Assembly (NCBI GenBank): GCA_965115825.1
Contig: OZ220464.1
Coordinates: forward strand, 1,798,001 to 1,862,000
Direction: 5' to 3'
Source of the DNA: Bin87 sp965115825
Lineage (GTDB): Bacteria; Chloroflexota; Dehalococcoidia; Lucifugimonadales; UBA3495
DNA: 64,000 bases
Within the stretch, counting starts at the first letter, position 1. The number at the start of each line of letters is the position of its first letter. Below the pieces are notes generated by a model. The model did no database searches. It worked only from the letters and a program-made list of their open reading frames with translations, and was not told the origin of the DNA. Below are positions 27,301-36,014 of the stretch, one piece after another. The translations under genes and the position numbers were made by a program.

Positions 27301-29364
27301 CGCGCCGTTGAGGCCGTCGAAGACACCGGCCGCCTCGCCGGCCTGGAGCGCGCCCTGCGCCACCTCACCGCCGAAGCCGAGCGCATCGCCGAAACCTACG
27401 CCGACATGGGCGCCGACCACGCCGGCCCCCTGTTCAACCGCGTCATGGGCAACCAGGCCTCCGACGGCGCCTTCTTCACCCGACCCGTCGCCGCCTCCAT
27501 CGCCGCCCGCCTCACCCTGGACGCCGCCGGCGACAACCTGGACTGGACGAAGGAAGCCGTCTGGCGCCGGCACAAAACCGTCGACCTCGCCTGCGGCAGC
27601 GGCACCCTGCTGGCCGCCATCCTCACCGATATGAAACGCCGCGCCCGCCAGCAGGGCGCCAGCGAAGCCGACATCGCCCAACTCCAGAGGCTGGCCGTAG
27701 AGCAAACTATCAAGGGCCTGGACATCAACCCCGTATCCCTGCAACTGGCCGCCTCCCAGCTCACCGCCGGCAACACCGACATCCGCTATCGGCAGATGGG
27801 CCTCCACCTCATGCCCTACGGCCCCCACCCGCTGAACCCGCCCCAGGTATCCGTAGGCTCCCTGGAACTGCTGGGCCAGCAGGCCATCGTCCCCCGCCAG
27901 GACAGCCTGGCCCTGGCCGACGACCCCATCGCCAGCCAAGCCGTCTGGAGCCGCCAGGACGACGCCGAACTGGAAGACGCCGTCACCGCCGTAAAAGAGC
28001 CTGCAATCGTCATCATGAACCCGCCCTTCAGCAATCGCAGCAAGATGGGCGAAAAGTTCTCCGAAGAAGTTCAAAAAGCCCTGCGAATTCGGACGGATAG
28101 CCTGGAAGACGTAGCGGTGGCATTTGACCCGGAATTAAAAAATTTCGGATCACGAAACACGGTACGACCGTGTTTCGTGATCCTGGCTGACCGTTTATTG
28201 CCTCAAGATGCTGGCATTCTGACGATGATTAACCCCACCATCGCGATGTCTGCTCCATCCGGGTTGAACGAGCGGCGGGTATTGGCGCAGCGTTATCACA
28301 TTCACACCGTGCTGACTGGTCGCTGGCCTAGGGAGTTCACCTTGAGCCAGAACGTCGAGATTGACGAGTGCATGGTCATTGCCGTTCGTTACACTGGCAG
28401 TCGTCCGCCAACTCGTTTCATTCACTTGGACAGTATGCCCCACGACGAAGGCGGCGTCTCCGAACTGCACCGAGCATTGCAGGGATGCCCTCATGGACAG
28501 ATATCCGGTGGCTGGGGCGAGGTATCGTACTGGCCAGCGGAGTTTGTTGAGGAAGGCGATTGGACACCGGCAATTTGGCGATCTACCGAGTTGGCAAAGG
28601 CCGCGAGGTGGTTTGCTAATGACTGCACCTTGCATTCGTTAGATGCTACTGGCCTGTCGCCGCTGGCGACAGGCCAGCAGCTGCGCGGCTCTTTCGAGCC
28701 GGCAGCTGCCGGCACTCTTGGTAGTTTTCCGATACTGAAATCCAAGAGCACCGATGGGCAATCTCGGATACAAAGCCGCCCTGACGAGCACTGGATACCG
28801 AAGTATCGCAGTGAGGAGGCAAGAGATCTGAGCAGTGGCGTCTATCCCGAAGTGGACTCAATCTTACAGAAGGCCGGTCACCTGCTAATTACGGCAGGTC
28901 AGGACAGCAAGACAGGACGTGTCACCGCAACGGCTGATGACGAACGTTACATTGGGAATGGCTGGATGCCAGTCTCGGGATTGTCGCCGTTGGAAGCGAA
29001 GGCAGCGGCAGTATTCATGAACTCAACCGCCGGCCGATTGCAGTTGATGCGACACCCTGGCAGAAAAATACCTTTCCCAATTTACAGCGCAGCAGAAGCA
29101 AGTAGTATCCGCATCCCCAACATCAAAGACAACCGCATCCGCCAAATCCTCGCCGACTGCTGGGAGCGCACCAGAGATATGACCGTGCCGCAGTTCCGGG
29201 ATGGCGAGTGCGAAGTCCGCCGCCTCTGGGATGAAGCCGTCGCCCAAGCCATGAACTGGGACGCCAACGAGCTGGCCCGCCTGCGCAACCTCCTCCACCA
29301 GGAACCCCACGTGCGTGGCCTGGGCTACGGCCAATACGCCGCCGAAGCCCCCGAACCGGAGTAA
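24322..29364 (+). CDS. Single-chain type ISP-like restriction-modification enzyme
   Basis: The 1680-residue protein joins four modules. An Mrr-like PD-(D/E)xK nuclease is at about 40-150 (D73, E83, Q88-C-K90). A superfamily 2 helicase/translocase follows, with Walker A GAGKT (225-229), DEAH-type box DEAH (364-367), TAT motif III and QAVGRAMR (631-638). The N6-adenine methyltransferase has motif I DLACGSG (from 1088) and catalytic NPPF (1233-1236). The remainder, about 1250-1630, is the target-recognition region. This order and length fit LlaGI/LlaBIII-type enzymes, which cut DNA after head-on collision of translocating complexes. No separate specificity or methylase gene is present. From about 28080 to 29110 base composition drops in GC and codon choice changes, as expected for an exchanged recognition domain. 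Its 3' end is copied many times downstream. Confidence 0.88.
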   Translation: MQTANSKTLIADAIARVEEARRQPTGGKWLETLTADVSPHIKEWDIAQCYSWAEWPERQSVFPDSTGQDIGIDCVAVRRSDGEYIAIQCKSRQLDEHGRGSDIAKAEIDSFASVSVAPEWAERWIVTNGDNRLGGNAPQVAAMHGKPIKLVNIANDLLQQQAAFTQEECPHCQPNPDGAERRQSKTCMQAEAVSASVRILKEHRQSASGGLPAGQARGKIILPCGAGKTRISLRIIEALTPPGQLSIVLCPSIALVAQIRREYLQNAAADIRALAVCSDETAGFDPRKESSRNATADPTVDNSNVSAAEVKGKVTTDPAEIAAWIRHGRGGPQVSVIFGTYQSGHRVAQALADAGATARVLIADEAHRTAGLRKKRNSPNRQVTDAERRIRDFTLCHDNDAFPATYRVYQTATPRIYDTRKVQREQADDWMVRSMDDEIVFGVELYRKSYLEAVANGWLADYRIIAVGVNGPDVFNVANTLAGNTKSKGRNKLTTTHFLRGLAFALAMGGATQTGPDGAVPIKSCIAFMNTVDKSKNMADDLQTPAARSWLREWMRDNREGRPPAGYSLQHLDASSSVATRDAAKAELARATEENPHGIINVGIFGEGTDSPTLNAVAFLEARKSPIDVIQAVGRAMRTAPGKDMGYIICPIVIPPNADPETWLSVSNMEEGWSELGQILLALRAHDDRIENRLADLLQLYIPRPPESVVSIIGIAGGEDKRIRFRQHEGAPGAAEAAVERVLAGNSTLSQEFRPITEPPPPDAQNSGSLAEPPRPAYQTAEPTQIITGKNNADGSSSELRMDTVARAKPAPDGTCGPVDIRKSKDKARKMINDGAGLRIPARRTHRERVNSDMQLKLQDLADEGNAIRMNLLSKSGLADNRVVRDLNLLEASVKEAAHHIRNDGLQPALDRHFGLDNLNDDKRKSQADGCTIAALLMMNAAMLHQRIANGAWLAGVSDLAAVKNAVNVIRMTLRQWNTIIGHDFKPVMEPAVRAVEAVEDTGRLAGLERALRHLTAEAERIAETYADMGADHAGPLFNRVMGNQASDGAFFTRPVAASIAARLTLDAAGDNLDWTKEAVWRRHKTVDLACGSGTLLAAILTDMKRRARQQGASEADIAQLQRLAVEQTIKGLDINPVSLQLAASQLTAGNTDIRYRQMGLHLMPYGPHPLNPPQVSVGSLELLGQQAIVPRQDSLALADDPIASQAVWSRQDDAELEDAVTAVKEPAIVIMNPPFSNRSKMGEKFSEEVQKALRIRTDSLEDVAVAFDPELKNFGSRNTVRPCFVILADRLLPQDAGILTMINPTIAMSAPSGLNERRVLAQRYHIHTVLTGRWPREFTLSQNVEIDECMVIAVRYTGSRPPTRFIHLDSMPHDEGGVSELHRALQGCPHGQISGGWGEVSYWPAEFVEEGDWTPAIWRSTELAKAARWFANDCTLHSLDATGLSPLATGQQLRGSFEPAAAGTLGSFPILKSKSTDGQSRIQSRPDEHWIPKYRSEEARDLSSGVYPEVDSILQKAGHLLITAGQDSKTGRVTATADDERYIGNGWMPVSGLSPLEAKAAAVFMNSTAGRLQLMRHPGRKIPFPIYSAAEASSIRIPNIKDNRIRQILADCWERTRDMTVPQFRDGECEVRRLWDEAVAQAMNWDANELARLRNLLHQEPHVRGLGYGQYAAEAPEPE
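28147..28183. repeat. 37-bp palindrome inside the recognition region
   Basis: Seventeen-bp arms beginning GGATCACGAAACACGGT (28147-28163) and their exact complement (28167-28183) flank ACG. It is in frame and translated. It lies near the start of the composition shift. Confidence 0.95.
28649..28677. repeat. 29-bp palindrome inside the recognition region
   Basis: CTGGCCTGTCGCC (28649-28661) is repeated as its exact complement (28665-28677) around GCT, again in frame within the restriction-modification gene. Confidence 0.95.
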
Positions 29365-31446
29365 CCCCCCACACCCCAATCCTGAAAATCCCAAAATCCC
29401 CAAAATCCCGATTCTGACAACCCCCTTTCACCTATGCTACGATATAACCCACCAACAACCACCACACCCCCTAAAAAGACAGCAACATGGCGCAAACGGA
29501 CTACGCCAGGCCCCCCACGTGCGCGGCCACGGCTTAGATGGCGGAGACGACGAGCAACGAGGCGACCCAGGCCCCCCCACGTGCGCGGCCACGGCTAGAC
29601 GAGATACCCTCACGAGGCGATACGGGCGCAGGCCCCCCACGCGCGCGGCCACGGCCAATACGCCGCCGCCGAAAACCCCGAACCGGAGCAATCGCCCTCA
29701 CCCCCATCCTGAAAATCCCAAAATCCCCAAAATCCTGATTCTGACAAACCCCACCCGCAACCACCACACCCCCCAAATAAGACGCCAACGAGCTGGCCCG
29801 CCAGCGCCACCTCCTCCACCAGGCCCCCCACGTTGCCGGCCGCGGCTACGGCTACGCCCAATACGCCGCCGCCGAGAACCCCGAACCGGAGCAATCCCCC
29901 TCACCCCCATCCTGAAAATCCCCAAATCCCCAAAATCCTGATTCTGACAACCCCCTATCGCCTATGCTACGATATAACCCACCAACAACCACCACACCCC
30001 CAATAAGACGGCAACGAGCTGGCCCACCAGCGCAACCTCCACCACCGGGCCCCCCACGTCGCCCGGCCTAGGCTACGGCCACGCCCAATACGCCGCCGCC
30101 GAAAACCCCGAACCGGAGCAATCCCCCTCACCCCCATCCTGAAAATCCCCAAATCCCCAAAATCCTGATTCTGACAAACCCCACCAACAACCACCACACC
30201 CCCAATAAGACGCCAACGAGCTGGCCCGCCAGCGCAACCTCCACCACCAGGCCCCCCACGTTGCCGGCCGCGGCTACGGCTACGCCCAATACGCCGCCGC
30301 CCAAAACCCCGAACCGGAGCAATCCCTCTCACCCCCAATCCTGAAAATCCCAAAATCCCCAAAATCCTGATTCTGACAAACCCCACCGGCAACCACCACA
30401 CCCCCCAAATAAGACGCCAACGAGCTGGCCCACCAGCGCAACCTCCTCCACCAGGCCCCCCACGTCGCCCGGCCTAGGCTACAGCCAATACGCCGCCGCC
30501 CAAAACCCCGAACCGCAGCAATCCCCCTCACCCCCATCCTGAAAATCCCAAAATCCCCAAAATCCTGATTCTGACAAACCCCACCAACAACCACCACACC
30601 CCCAATAAGACGGCAACGAGCTGGCCCGCCAGCGCCACCTCCTCCACCAGCCCCCCACCTTGCCGGCCGCGGCTACGGCTACAGCCAATACGCCGCCGCC
30701 GAAAACCCCGAACCGGAGCAATCCCCCTCACCCCATCCTGAAAATCCCCAAATCCCCAAAATCCTGATTCTGACAACCCCCACCAACAACCACCACACCC
30801 CCCAATAAGACGCCAACGAGCTGGCCCGCCAGCGCAACCTCCACCACCGGGCCCCCCACGTCGCCCGGCCTAGGCTACGGCCACGCCCAATACGCCGCCG
30901 CCGAAAACCCCGAACCGGAGCAATCCCCCTCACCCCAATCCTGAAAATCCCCAAATCCCCAAAATCCTGATTCTGACAAACCCCACCGACAACCACCACA
31001 CCCCCCAAATAAGGCGGCAACGAGCTTGCCCGCCTACGCAACCTCCTCCACCAAGCCCCCCACGTCGCCCGGCCTAGGCTACGACCAACACGCCGCCGCC
31101 GAAAACCCCGAGCCAGAGCAATCCCCCTCACCCCCATCCTGAAAATCCCAAAATCCCCAAAATCCTGATTCTGACAAACCCCTATCGCCTATGCTACGAT
31201 ATAACCCACCGGCGACCACCACACCCCCCCAATAAGACGCCAACGAGCTGGCCCACCAGCGCAACCTCCTCCACCAGGCCCCCCACGTTGCCGGCCGCGG
31301 CTACGGCTACAGCCAATACGCCGCCGCCGAAAACCCCGAACCGGAGCAATCGCCCTCACCCCCATCCTGAAAATCCCAAAATCCCCAAAATCCTGATTCT
31401 GACGAACCCCACGGACAACCACCATACCCTCCAATAAGGCGGCAAC
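29365..31446. repeat. Tandem array of about 200-bp units derived from the RM gene 3' end
   Basis: The motif ATTCTGAC recurs at 29411, 29738, 29941, 30168, 30370, 30568, 30767, 30970, 31168 and 31396, giving spacings of 327, 203, 227, 202, 198, 199, 203, 198 and 228 bp. Each unit contains a degenerate copy of the last roughly 100 bp of the restriction gene (GCCAACGAGCTGGCCCGCC through CCCGAACCGGAG), then CATCCTGAAAATCCC, AAATCCCCAAAATCCTGATT, CTGACAAACC and a C/A-rich stretch. The restriction gene's TAA is CAA in the copies, and a TAA stands directly before each copy. Units near 29430, 29962 and 31190 also carry CTATGCTACGATATAAC, a possible promoter. The first unit has an extra triplicated GGCCCCCCACG segment. 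No CRISPR-like spacers. Confidence 0.9.
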
Positions 31447-31833
31447 ATGGCGCAAACCGAACATCGCTATCGCCTCCTCTACGACGGCCAGTGCCCGCTG
31501 TGCAGCCGGGAAGTGCTGACCCTCCACCGTCGCCGGCCCGACGCCATCGCCGCTGTGGACATCATGGCCGCCGACTTCGACCCGGCCGCCTACGGCCTGG
31601 ACGTTGCGCAGGTGCGCGCCGCCCTCTACGGCATCAAGCCCGACGGCAGCGTAACGGTGGGCATGGCCAGCCTGCGCGAAGCCTACCGCCTGGCCGGCCT
31701 GGGCTGGCTGCTGGCCTGGACCGGCTGGTGGCCCGCCCGTCCCGCCTGCGACGCCTTCTATCGCTGGTTCGCCCGCAACCGCATGGCCATCAGCCGCCTC
31801 TTCGGCCGCTGCGACGACGCCTGCCGCATCTGA
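31447..31833 (+). CDS. DCC-family thiol-disulfide oxidoreductase-like protein
   Basis: The 128-residue protein begins with LLYDGQCPLCSREV, the DxxCxxC signature of the DCC (DUF393) family, followed by a short thioredoxin-like core and an aromatic-rich region (LLAWTGWWPARPACDAFYRWFARNR). Family members are thought to act in thiol redox reactions; the substrate is not known. It sits at the right end of the tandem array. The sequence GCAACATGGCGCAAAC at its start is also present at 29484 in the first array unit, showing that the array arose between this gene and the restriction gene. Confidence 0.8.
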   Translation: MAQTEHRYRLLYDGQCPLCSREVLTLHRRRPDAIAAVDIMAADFDPAAYGLDVAQVRAALYGIKPDGSVTVGMASLREAYRLAGLGWLLAWTGWWPARPACDAFYRWFARNRMAISRLFGRCDDACRI

Positions 31834-31837
31834 GCGG

Positions 31838-32386
31838 TCAGTAAGTCAGCGCGTCCGCCGTCCCCTCCGGCAGCTCCACCTGCAACGCCTGCAATGCGTG
31901 GGCCAGGCCGTGGTAGTAAGCGACCACCACCAGCAGGTCAACGACGCCAGCGTCGCCAATAATCCCGCGCACCGCCTCAAAGCCGGCGTCCGACACGCGA
32001 TGCTGCCGCAGCAGCTCAATCACAAACCCGGCCACCGCCGCGTCATCGCCCGACAGCCCATTGGGTGCGCGATACTCATGGATGGCCGCAATATCGGCGT
32101 CCGACAGGCCGGCGTTGCGCGCCGCCGGTTGGTTCACCGTCCACACATAATGCCCGCAGGCTTCCCGCGCCGCCGTCAGCACGGCCACCGCCTTCACCCG
32201 CGGCGGCAGCGGCGTCTCAAAGCGCGCGTAGCCGCCCAGATGGGCAAAATTGCTGGCCGCCTCCGGGTTATTGAGCAGGGCGGCGTAGTTCCGCTGCACC
32301 CCGCCGCGCGAGGTTTCAATCTCATCCCAAACCGCCTGCCCGGCGGCGTCCATACTTTCGCGTGTTGCAAAGGGTACGCGGGCCAT
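31838..32386 (-). CDS. Carboxymuconolactone decarboxylase / AhpD-fold protein
   Basis: The 182-residue all-helical protein matches the CMD/AhpD fold: AREACGHYVWTVNQPAARNAGLSDADI at about 80-106 and a C-terminal YYHGLAHALQALQV. The CxxC peroxidase pair of true AhpD is absent (only the Cys of ACGHY remains), so a redox role is unlikely and the reaction is unknown. GGAGGAGGCAAACGAAT precedes the ATG. It converges tail to tail with the DCC gene, 4 bp apart. Confidence 0.75.
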   Translation of the reverse strand: MARVPFATRESMDAAGQAVWDEIETSRGGVQRNYAALLNNPEAASNFAHLGGYARFETPLPPRVKAVAVLTAAREACGHYVWTVNQPAARNAGLSDADIAAIHEYRAPNGLSGDDAAVAGFVIELLRQHRVSDAGFEAVRGIIGDAGVVDLLVVVAYYHGLAHALQALQVELPEGTADALTY

Positions 32387-32540
32387 ATTCGTTTGCCTCC
32401 TCCGGCTAAAGGGCGGCTACGTGCCTGACGTAGCCTATCATCATCCGAGCCCGACAGTTGGGGCCTTTTATCAGTTGCGCCGCCGGCCTACGCGCCAGGC
32501 GCGATAGCGATAGCGATAACGCCGGCAGCCACGATGGACG

Positions 32541-32765
32541 TCATCGCCGGCCTAGAGCCAGGACAATGCCGATTACCAGGGTAACGGCGCCGGCGATTGC
32601 CAGCAGCGCAATCAACCAGCCCAGTAGGATAATCGCCTCTCCCCACTGTAGCGGACCATCCCAGGCGTTCCGTTCCATCACCAGGGGGACAATGCGTTCC
32701 GCCAGCAGTAAAACGGCCGCCGCTGCCGCCCATAGGACAACGGTTGTCCCTAGCATCAGTTTCAT
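32541..32765 (-). CDS. Small two-helix membrane protein
   Basis: The 74-residue protein has two hydrophobic segments (about 5-28 and 45-70) separated by an acidic/aromatic loop and ends in GRR. GGAGGTTGAT precedes the ATG. It follows the membrane-anchored coiled-coil gene by 38 bp in the same direction, and the sequences just before both genes' 5' ends share a GCGCCGGCCTACGCGCCA-type block, suggesting they arose or move together. Function unknown. Confidence 0.6.
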   Translation of the reverse strand: MKLMLGTTVVLWAAAAAVLLLAERIVPLVMERNAWDGPLQWGEAIILLGWLIALLAIAGAVTLVIGIVLALGRR

Positions 32766-32803
32766 ATCAACCTCCGGGGCGCGTCGTCGGTTGCGCCGCC
32801 GGC

Positions 32804-33574
32804 CTACGCGCCAAGCACGATAGCGATAACGCCGGCAACCACGATGGACGTCATCCCGCCCAGCGCAATATAAAGTATCCGATTGACGTGAACCCCCGCG
32901 CGGTCAATGCGGCTGCCCAGGTGTTCACCAATATGGTCAATGCGCCCGCCCAGGTGCCCATCAATGTGGTCGATGCGTTCGTTCACTTGGTCGATGCGTT
33001 CGTTCACTTGGTTGATGCGTTCGTTCACTTGGTCAATACGGTTGCCCAAGTGTTCGTCAATGCGGTTGATGCGCTCGTTCACTTGGTCAATACGGTTGCC
33101 CAAATGTTCGTCAATGCGGTCAACCCGCTCGCTCAACTGGTTGATGCGTTCGTCCAGATGCTCAATGCGAGCTCCCAGTTTTTCCTCAACGCGGTCAATG
33201 CGCTCGCTCAACTGGTTGATGCGTTCGTCCAGGCGCTCAATGTAGGCTCCCAGTTTTTCCTCAACGCGGTCAATGCGCTCGCTCAACTGGTTGATGCGTT
33301 CATCCAGGCGCTCAATGTAGGCTCCCAGTTTTTCCTCAACGCGATCAATACGCTCGCTCAACTGGTTGATGCGTTCGTCCAGGCGCTCAGTCAGGCGGTC
33401 AATGCGCTCTTCCATGCGGTCAGTCAGGCGGTCAATGCTGTTTTCCAAACGTATAAACCGTTCGTTGACTTCGCTGCGCCACTCGCGCTGTTCCATTATG
33501 AAAGCGGAAAGGGTCGCTTCCAATGCGGCCAGCCGTTCCTCAATGCCCGGTGTCGCTATCATCGGTGTCGTCAC
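32804..33574 (-). CDS. Membrane-anchored coiled-coil protein with 25-residue repeats
   Basis: The 256-residue protein is almost all coiled coil from residue 10 to about 225, built from RLDERINQLSERIDRVEEK-type repeats. The best copies repeat every 25 residues (75 bp), a period made of 7+7+11 steps, and then change to shorter VNERIDQ repeats. A single membrane helix (ILYIALGGMTSIVVAGVIAIVLG) ends the protein. The start is a GTG with GGGGGGTGAAAT before it. No other domain is seen. It could be a tether or spacer at the membrane. Confidence 0.7.
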   Translation of the reverse strand: MTTPMIATPGIEERLAALEATLSAFIMEQREWRSEVNERFIRLENSIDRLTDRMEERIDRLTERLDERINQLSERIDRVEEKLGAYIERLDERINQLSERIDRVEEKLGAYIERLDERINQLSERIDRVEEKLGARIEHLDERINQLSERVDRIDEHLGNRIDQVNERINRIDEHLGNRIDQVNERINQVNERIDQVNERIDHIDGHLGGRIDHIGEHLGSRIDRAGVHVNRILYIALGGMTSIVVAGVIAIVLGA

Positions 33575-33655
33575 ATTTCACCCCCCAGGCGGTAGCCGAC
33601 AGCGATGCCCGTAACTGAACCGCTGCCGGCCGTTGCGTTCCGCAAGTTCGCCGCG

Positions 33656-35920
33656 CTAGCCCCCGTTCCGCTCCCACAGTTCTTCCAGAACCTCGCCGGG
33701 AGACATCGGCAGCCGCTCCATCCGCACCCCGATGGCGTCGTGGATGGCGTTGGCGATGGCGGCCATGGGCGGCACGATAGGCACTTCGCCGACCCCGCGC
33801 ACGCCGTAGGGATGGCCGGGGTTGGCCTTTTCCACGATGACCGTGTCAATCATCGGCAGGTCCAGGCTGGTGGGCATACGGTAGTCCAGGAAGCTGGAAT
33901 TCACCATGTCGCCCGCGTCGTTCATAAAGTACTCCTCGTTCAGCGCCCAGCCAATGCCCTGCACTGCGCCGCCCTGCATCTGCCCCTCAACGTAGCTGGG
34001 ATGAATGGCCTTGCCGGCGTCCTGCACGGCGGTGTACCGCAGGATGTCCACCTTCCCCGTCTCGGGGTCAACCTCCACATCTACCAGGTGCGTGCCGAAA
34101 GCGCCGCCCACTCCGCCGGGGTCGACGCTCACCTGCGCGGATATGGGGCCGCCGGTGCGCGCCAGCCGCGCGGCCAGCTCCTTGAAAGACATTTGCAGGT
34201 CTTCGTCGGAACTGTGCTTGAATATCCCGTCGGCCAACTCAATCTCAGCCGGCTCCTTTTCCCAGATCTTCGCCGCCCGCTCAATCATCTTGCGCTTGAT
34301 TTCCTGCGCGCACTCGTAGGCGGCCCACCCCGTCGCAAAGGTGGTGCGGCTGCCTCCCGTCAGGAAAGTGTAGCCCACGGAATCGGTGTCGGCCACGCTG
34401 GGGCGCACGTCCTCGGCGGGTATGCCCAGTACTTCGGCCGCCTGCATACTCAACGACGCCCGAGTGCCGCCGATGTCCGTAGAACCTTCCACCAGCCCGA
34501 TGGTGCCGTCGGGGTTCACGCTGATGCTCGCGCTGGACGCCATGCCCACGTTGAACCAGAAACCCGACGCAACGCCCCGTCCCCGGTTGGGGCCGCTCAG
34601 CTCCGACTTATAATGCTCGGTGTCCTGCGCAGCCTCCAGGCACTCAACGTTGCCGATTACGGGAAACTCCGGCCCGTCAACCCGGCGCGTGCCTTCCTTG
34701 CTGGCGTTCTTCAGGCGAAACTCCAGCGGATCCATGCCGCACTTGCCGGCCAGCTCGTCCACAATCTGCTCGCCGCCAAATGCCGATATCGGCGCGCCGG
34801 GCGCCCGGTAGGCGAAAGAGCGGGGCTTATTGGTGCAAACGTCGTAGCCTTCTACCCGCTGGTTGGCGATTTCGTAGGGCGCGAACACGCACTGCGCGCC
34901 GGCCGTAACCGGCGACGAACCGGGATACGCGCCGGCCTCGTAGCACAGTACGGCATCGGCGGCTACCAGCGTCCCGTCCTTTTTCGCCCCCATCTTAACT
35001 TTGAACCACGCGCCCGACGTAGGCCCGGTGGCCTCAAATGTTTCAGTCCGGCTCATCTGCATCTTCACCGGCCGGCCCGTCTTCTTGGACAACAACGCAG
35101 CCACCGGCTCCAGGTACAATGGGATCTTGCCGCCGAAACCGCCGCCAATCTCCATAGGCACAACCTTGATATGCGAAACGGGCGTTTCCAGCACGCTGGC
35201 CAGGTTGTCCCGTGCCGTGAACGCCCCCTGCGTGCTGGTCCACACCGTCAGGTAGCCGTCGGCGTTCCACAGCGCCGATGCGTTCTGAGGTTCAATGTAG
35301 CCCTGGTGCACGGTGCGGGTGTTGAACTCACGCTCGATTACGTAATCCGCTTCCGCAAACCCCTGCTCCACATCGCCCTGCTCGTATTTGAACCGATTGG
35401 AGATGTTGCTGTGCTTGCTGGTCTCTTCGCCGAACTCGGTGGTCGTCAGGTCATCATGCAGCAGCGCCGCATCGTCCCGCATAGCGTCCAGCACGTTGGC
35501 GCTGGCCGGCAGTACCTCGTAATCCACCTTGATGAGCGCCAACGCTTCCTCCGCAACGTGGGCGGAGTCAGCGGCCACGGCAGCGATAGGATGGCCGCGG
35601 AACAGCGCCTTGGCCCCCGCCAGAATGTTGTCGCTGGCAGCCCGGGCCGACAGCGGCGGGTTTTCCTTGGCGGCAATGGGCAAATCGGCGCCGGTAACCA
35701 CCGCGCGCACCCCGGGCAGCGCCTCCGCCTCCGCGGTGTCAATTGCCTTGATGCGCGCGTGCGCATGAGGGCTGCGCAAGACTTTCCCGAAGAGCATCCC
35801 GGACATCTCAAAGTCAGCGCCATACTTGGCCCGTCCCGTCACCTTGTCCGCGCCGTCGTGGCGGATTGGCCGAGTACCGACCACTTTGTAATTGGTATTG
35901 GAAAGCACGATGTTAGTCAT
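33656..35920 (-). CDS. Xanthine dehydrogenase-family molybdopterin-binding subunit
   Basis: The 754-residue protein is the large, molybdenum-cofactor-binding subunit of the xanthine oxidase/aldehyde oxidoreductase family. It starts with VVGTRPIRHDGADKVTGRAKYGADF and has GGFGGK (residues about 260), AYRAPGAP, and the C-terminal PYGVRGVGE with the probable catalytic Glu. It hydroxylates an unknown aldehyde or heterocycle. The start at 35920 is where family homology begins; a long open extension upstream is not credible. No FAD-binding or 2Fe-2S subunit gene is adjacent, so partners must lie elsewhere or the locus is reduced. Confidence 0.85.
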   Translation of the reverse strand: MTNIVLSNTNYKVVGTRPIRHDGADKVTGRAKYGADFEMSGMLFGKVLRSPHAHARIKAIDTAEAEALPGVRAVVTGADLPIAAKENPPLSARAASDNILAGAKALFRGHPIAAVAADSAHVAEEALALIKVDYEVLPASANVLDAMRDDAALLHDDLTTTEFGEETSKHSNISNRFKYEQGDVEQGFAEADYVIEREFNTRTVHQGYIEPQNASALWNADGYLTVWTSTQGAFTARDNLASVLETPVSHIKVVPMEIGGGFGGKIPLYLEPVAALLSKKTGRPVKMQMSRTETFEATGPTSGAWFKVKMGAKKDGTLVAADAVLCYEAGAYPGSSPVTAGAQCVFAPYEIANQRVEGYDVCTNKPRSFAYRAPGAPISAFGGEQIVDELAGKCGMDPLEFRLKNASKEGTRRVDGPEFPVIGNVECLEAAQDTEHYKSELSGPNRGRGVASGFWFNVGMASSASISVNPDGTIGLVEGSTDIGGTRASLSMQAAEVLGIPAEDVRPSVADTDSVGYTFLTGGSRTTFATGWAAYECAQEIKRKMIERAAKIWEKEPAEIELADGIFKHSSDEDLQMSFKELAARLARTGGPISAQVSVDPGGVGGAFGTHLVDVEVDPETGKVDILRYTAVQDAGKAIHPSYVEGQMQGGAVQGIGWALNEEYFMNDAGDMVNSSFLDYRMPTSLDLPMIDTVIVEKANPGHPYGVRGVGEVPIVPPMAAIANAIHDAIGVRMERLPMSPGEVLEELWERNGG

Positions 35921-36014
35921 AAATCGCCTCGCTGGATGGGAGTGCGTGATTCTTGTCGCTGATTTTAGCATAGCCGCCGCCCAACCCCAACCCTGCAATG
36001 GTACAATCGCCGCC

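Noticed and set aside
29365..31446. CRISPR array
   Set aside because: Units are about 200 bp, degenerate throughout, with no short exact repeats separated by unique spacers and no cas genes.
29437..31527. A ladder of Trp/Gly/Arg-rich open frames on the minus strand
   Set aside because: They are shadows of the tandem array, repeating with it and lacking conserved starts.
32744..33595. Long plus-strand frame opposite the coiled-coil gene
   Set aside because: Its V/N/A/F repeats are the antisense reading of the coiled-coil repeats; the minus-strand product has a sensible fold and start.
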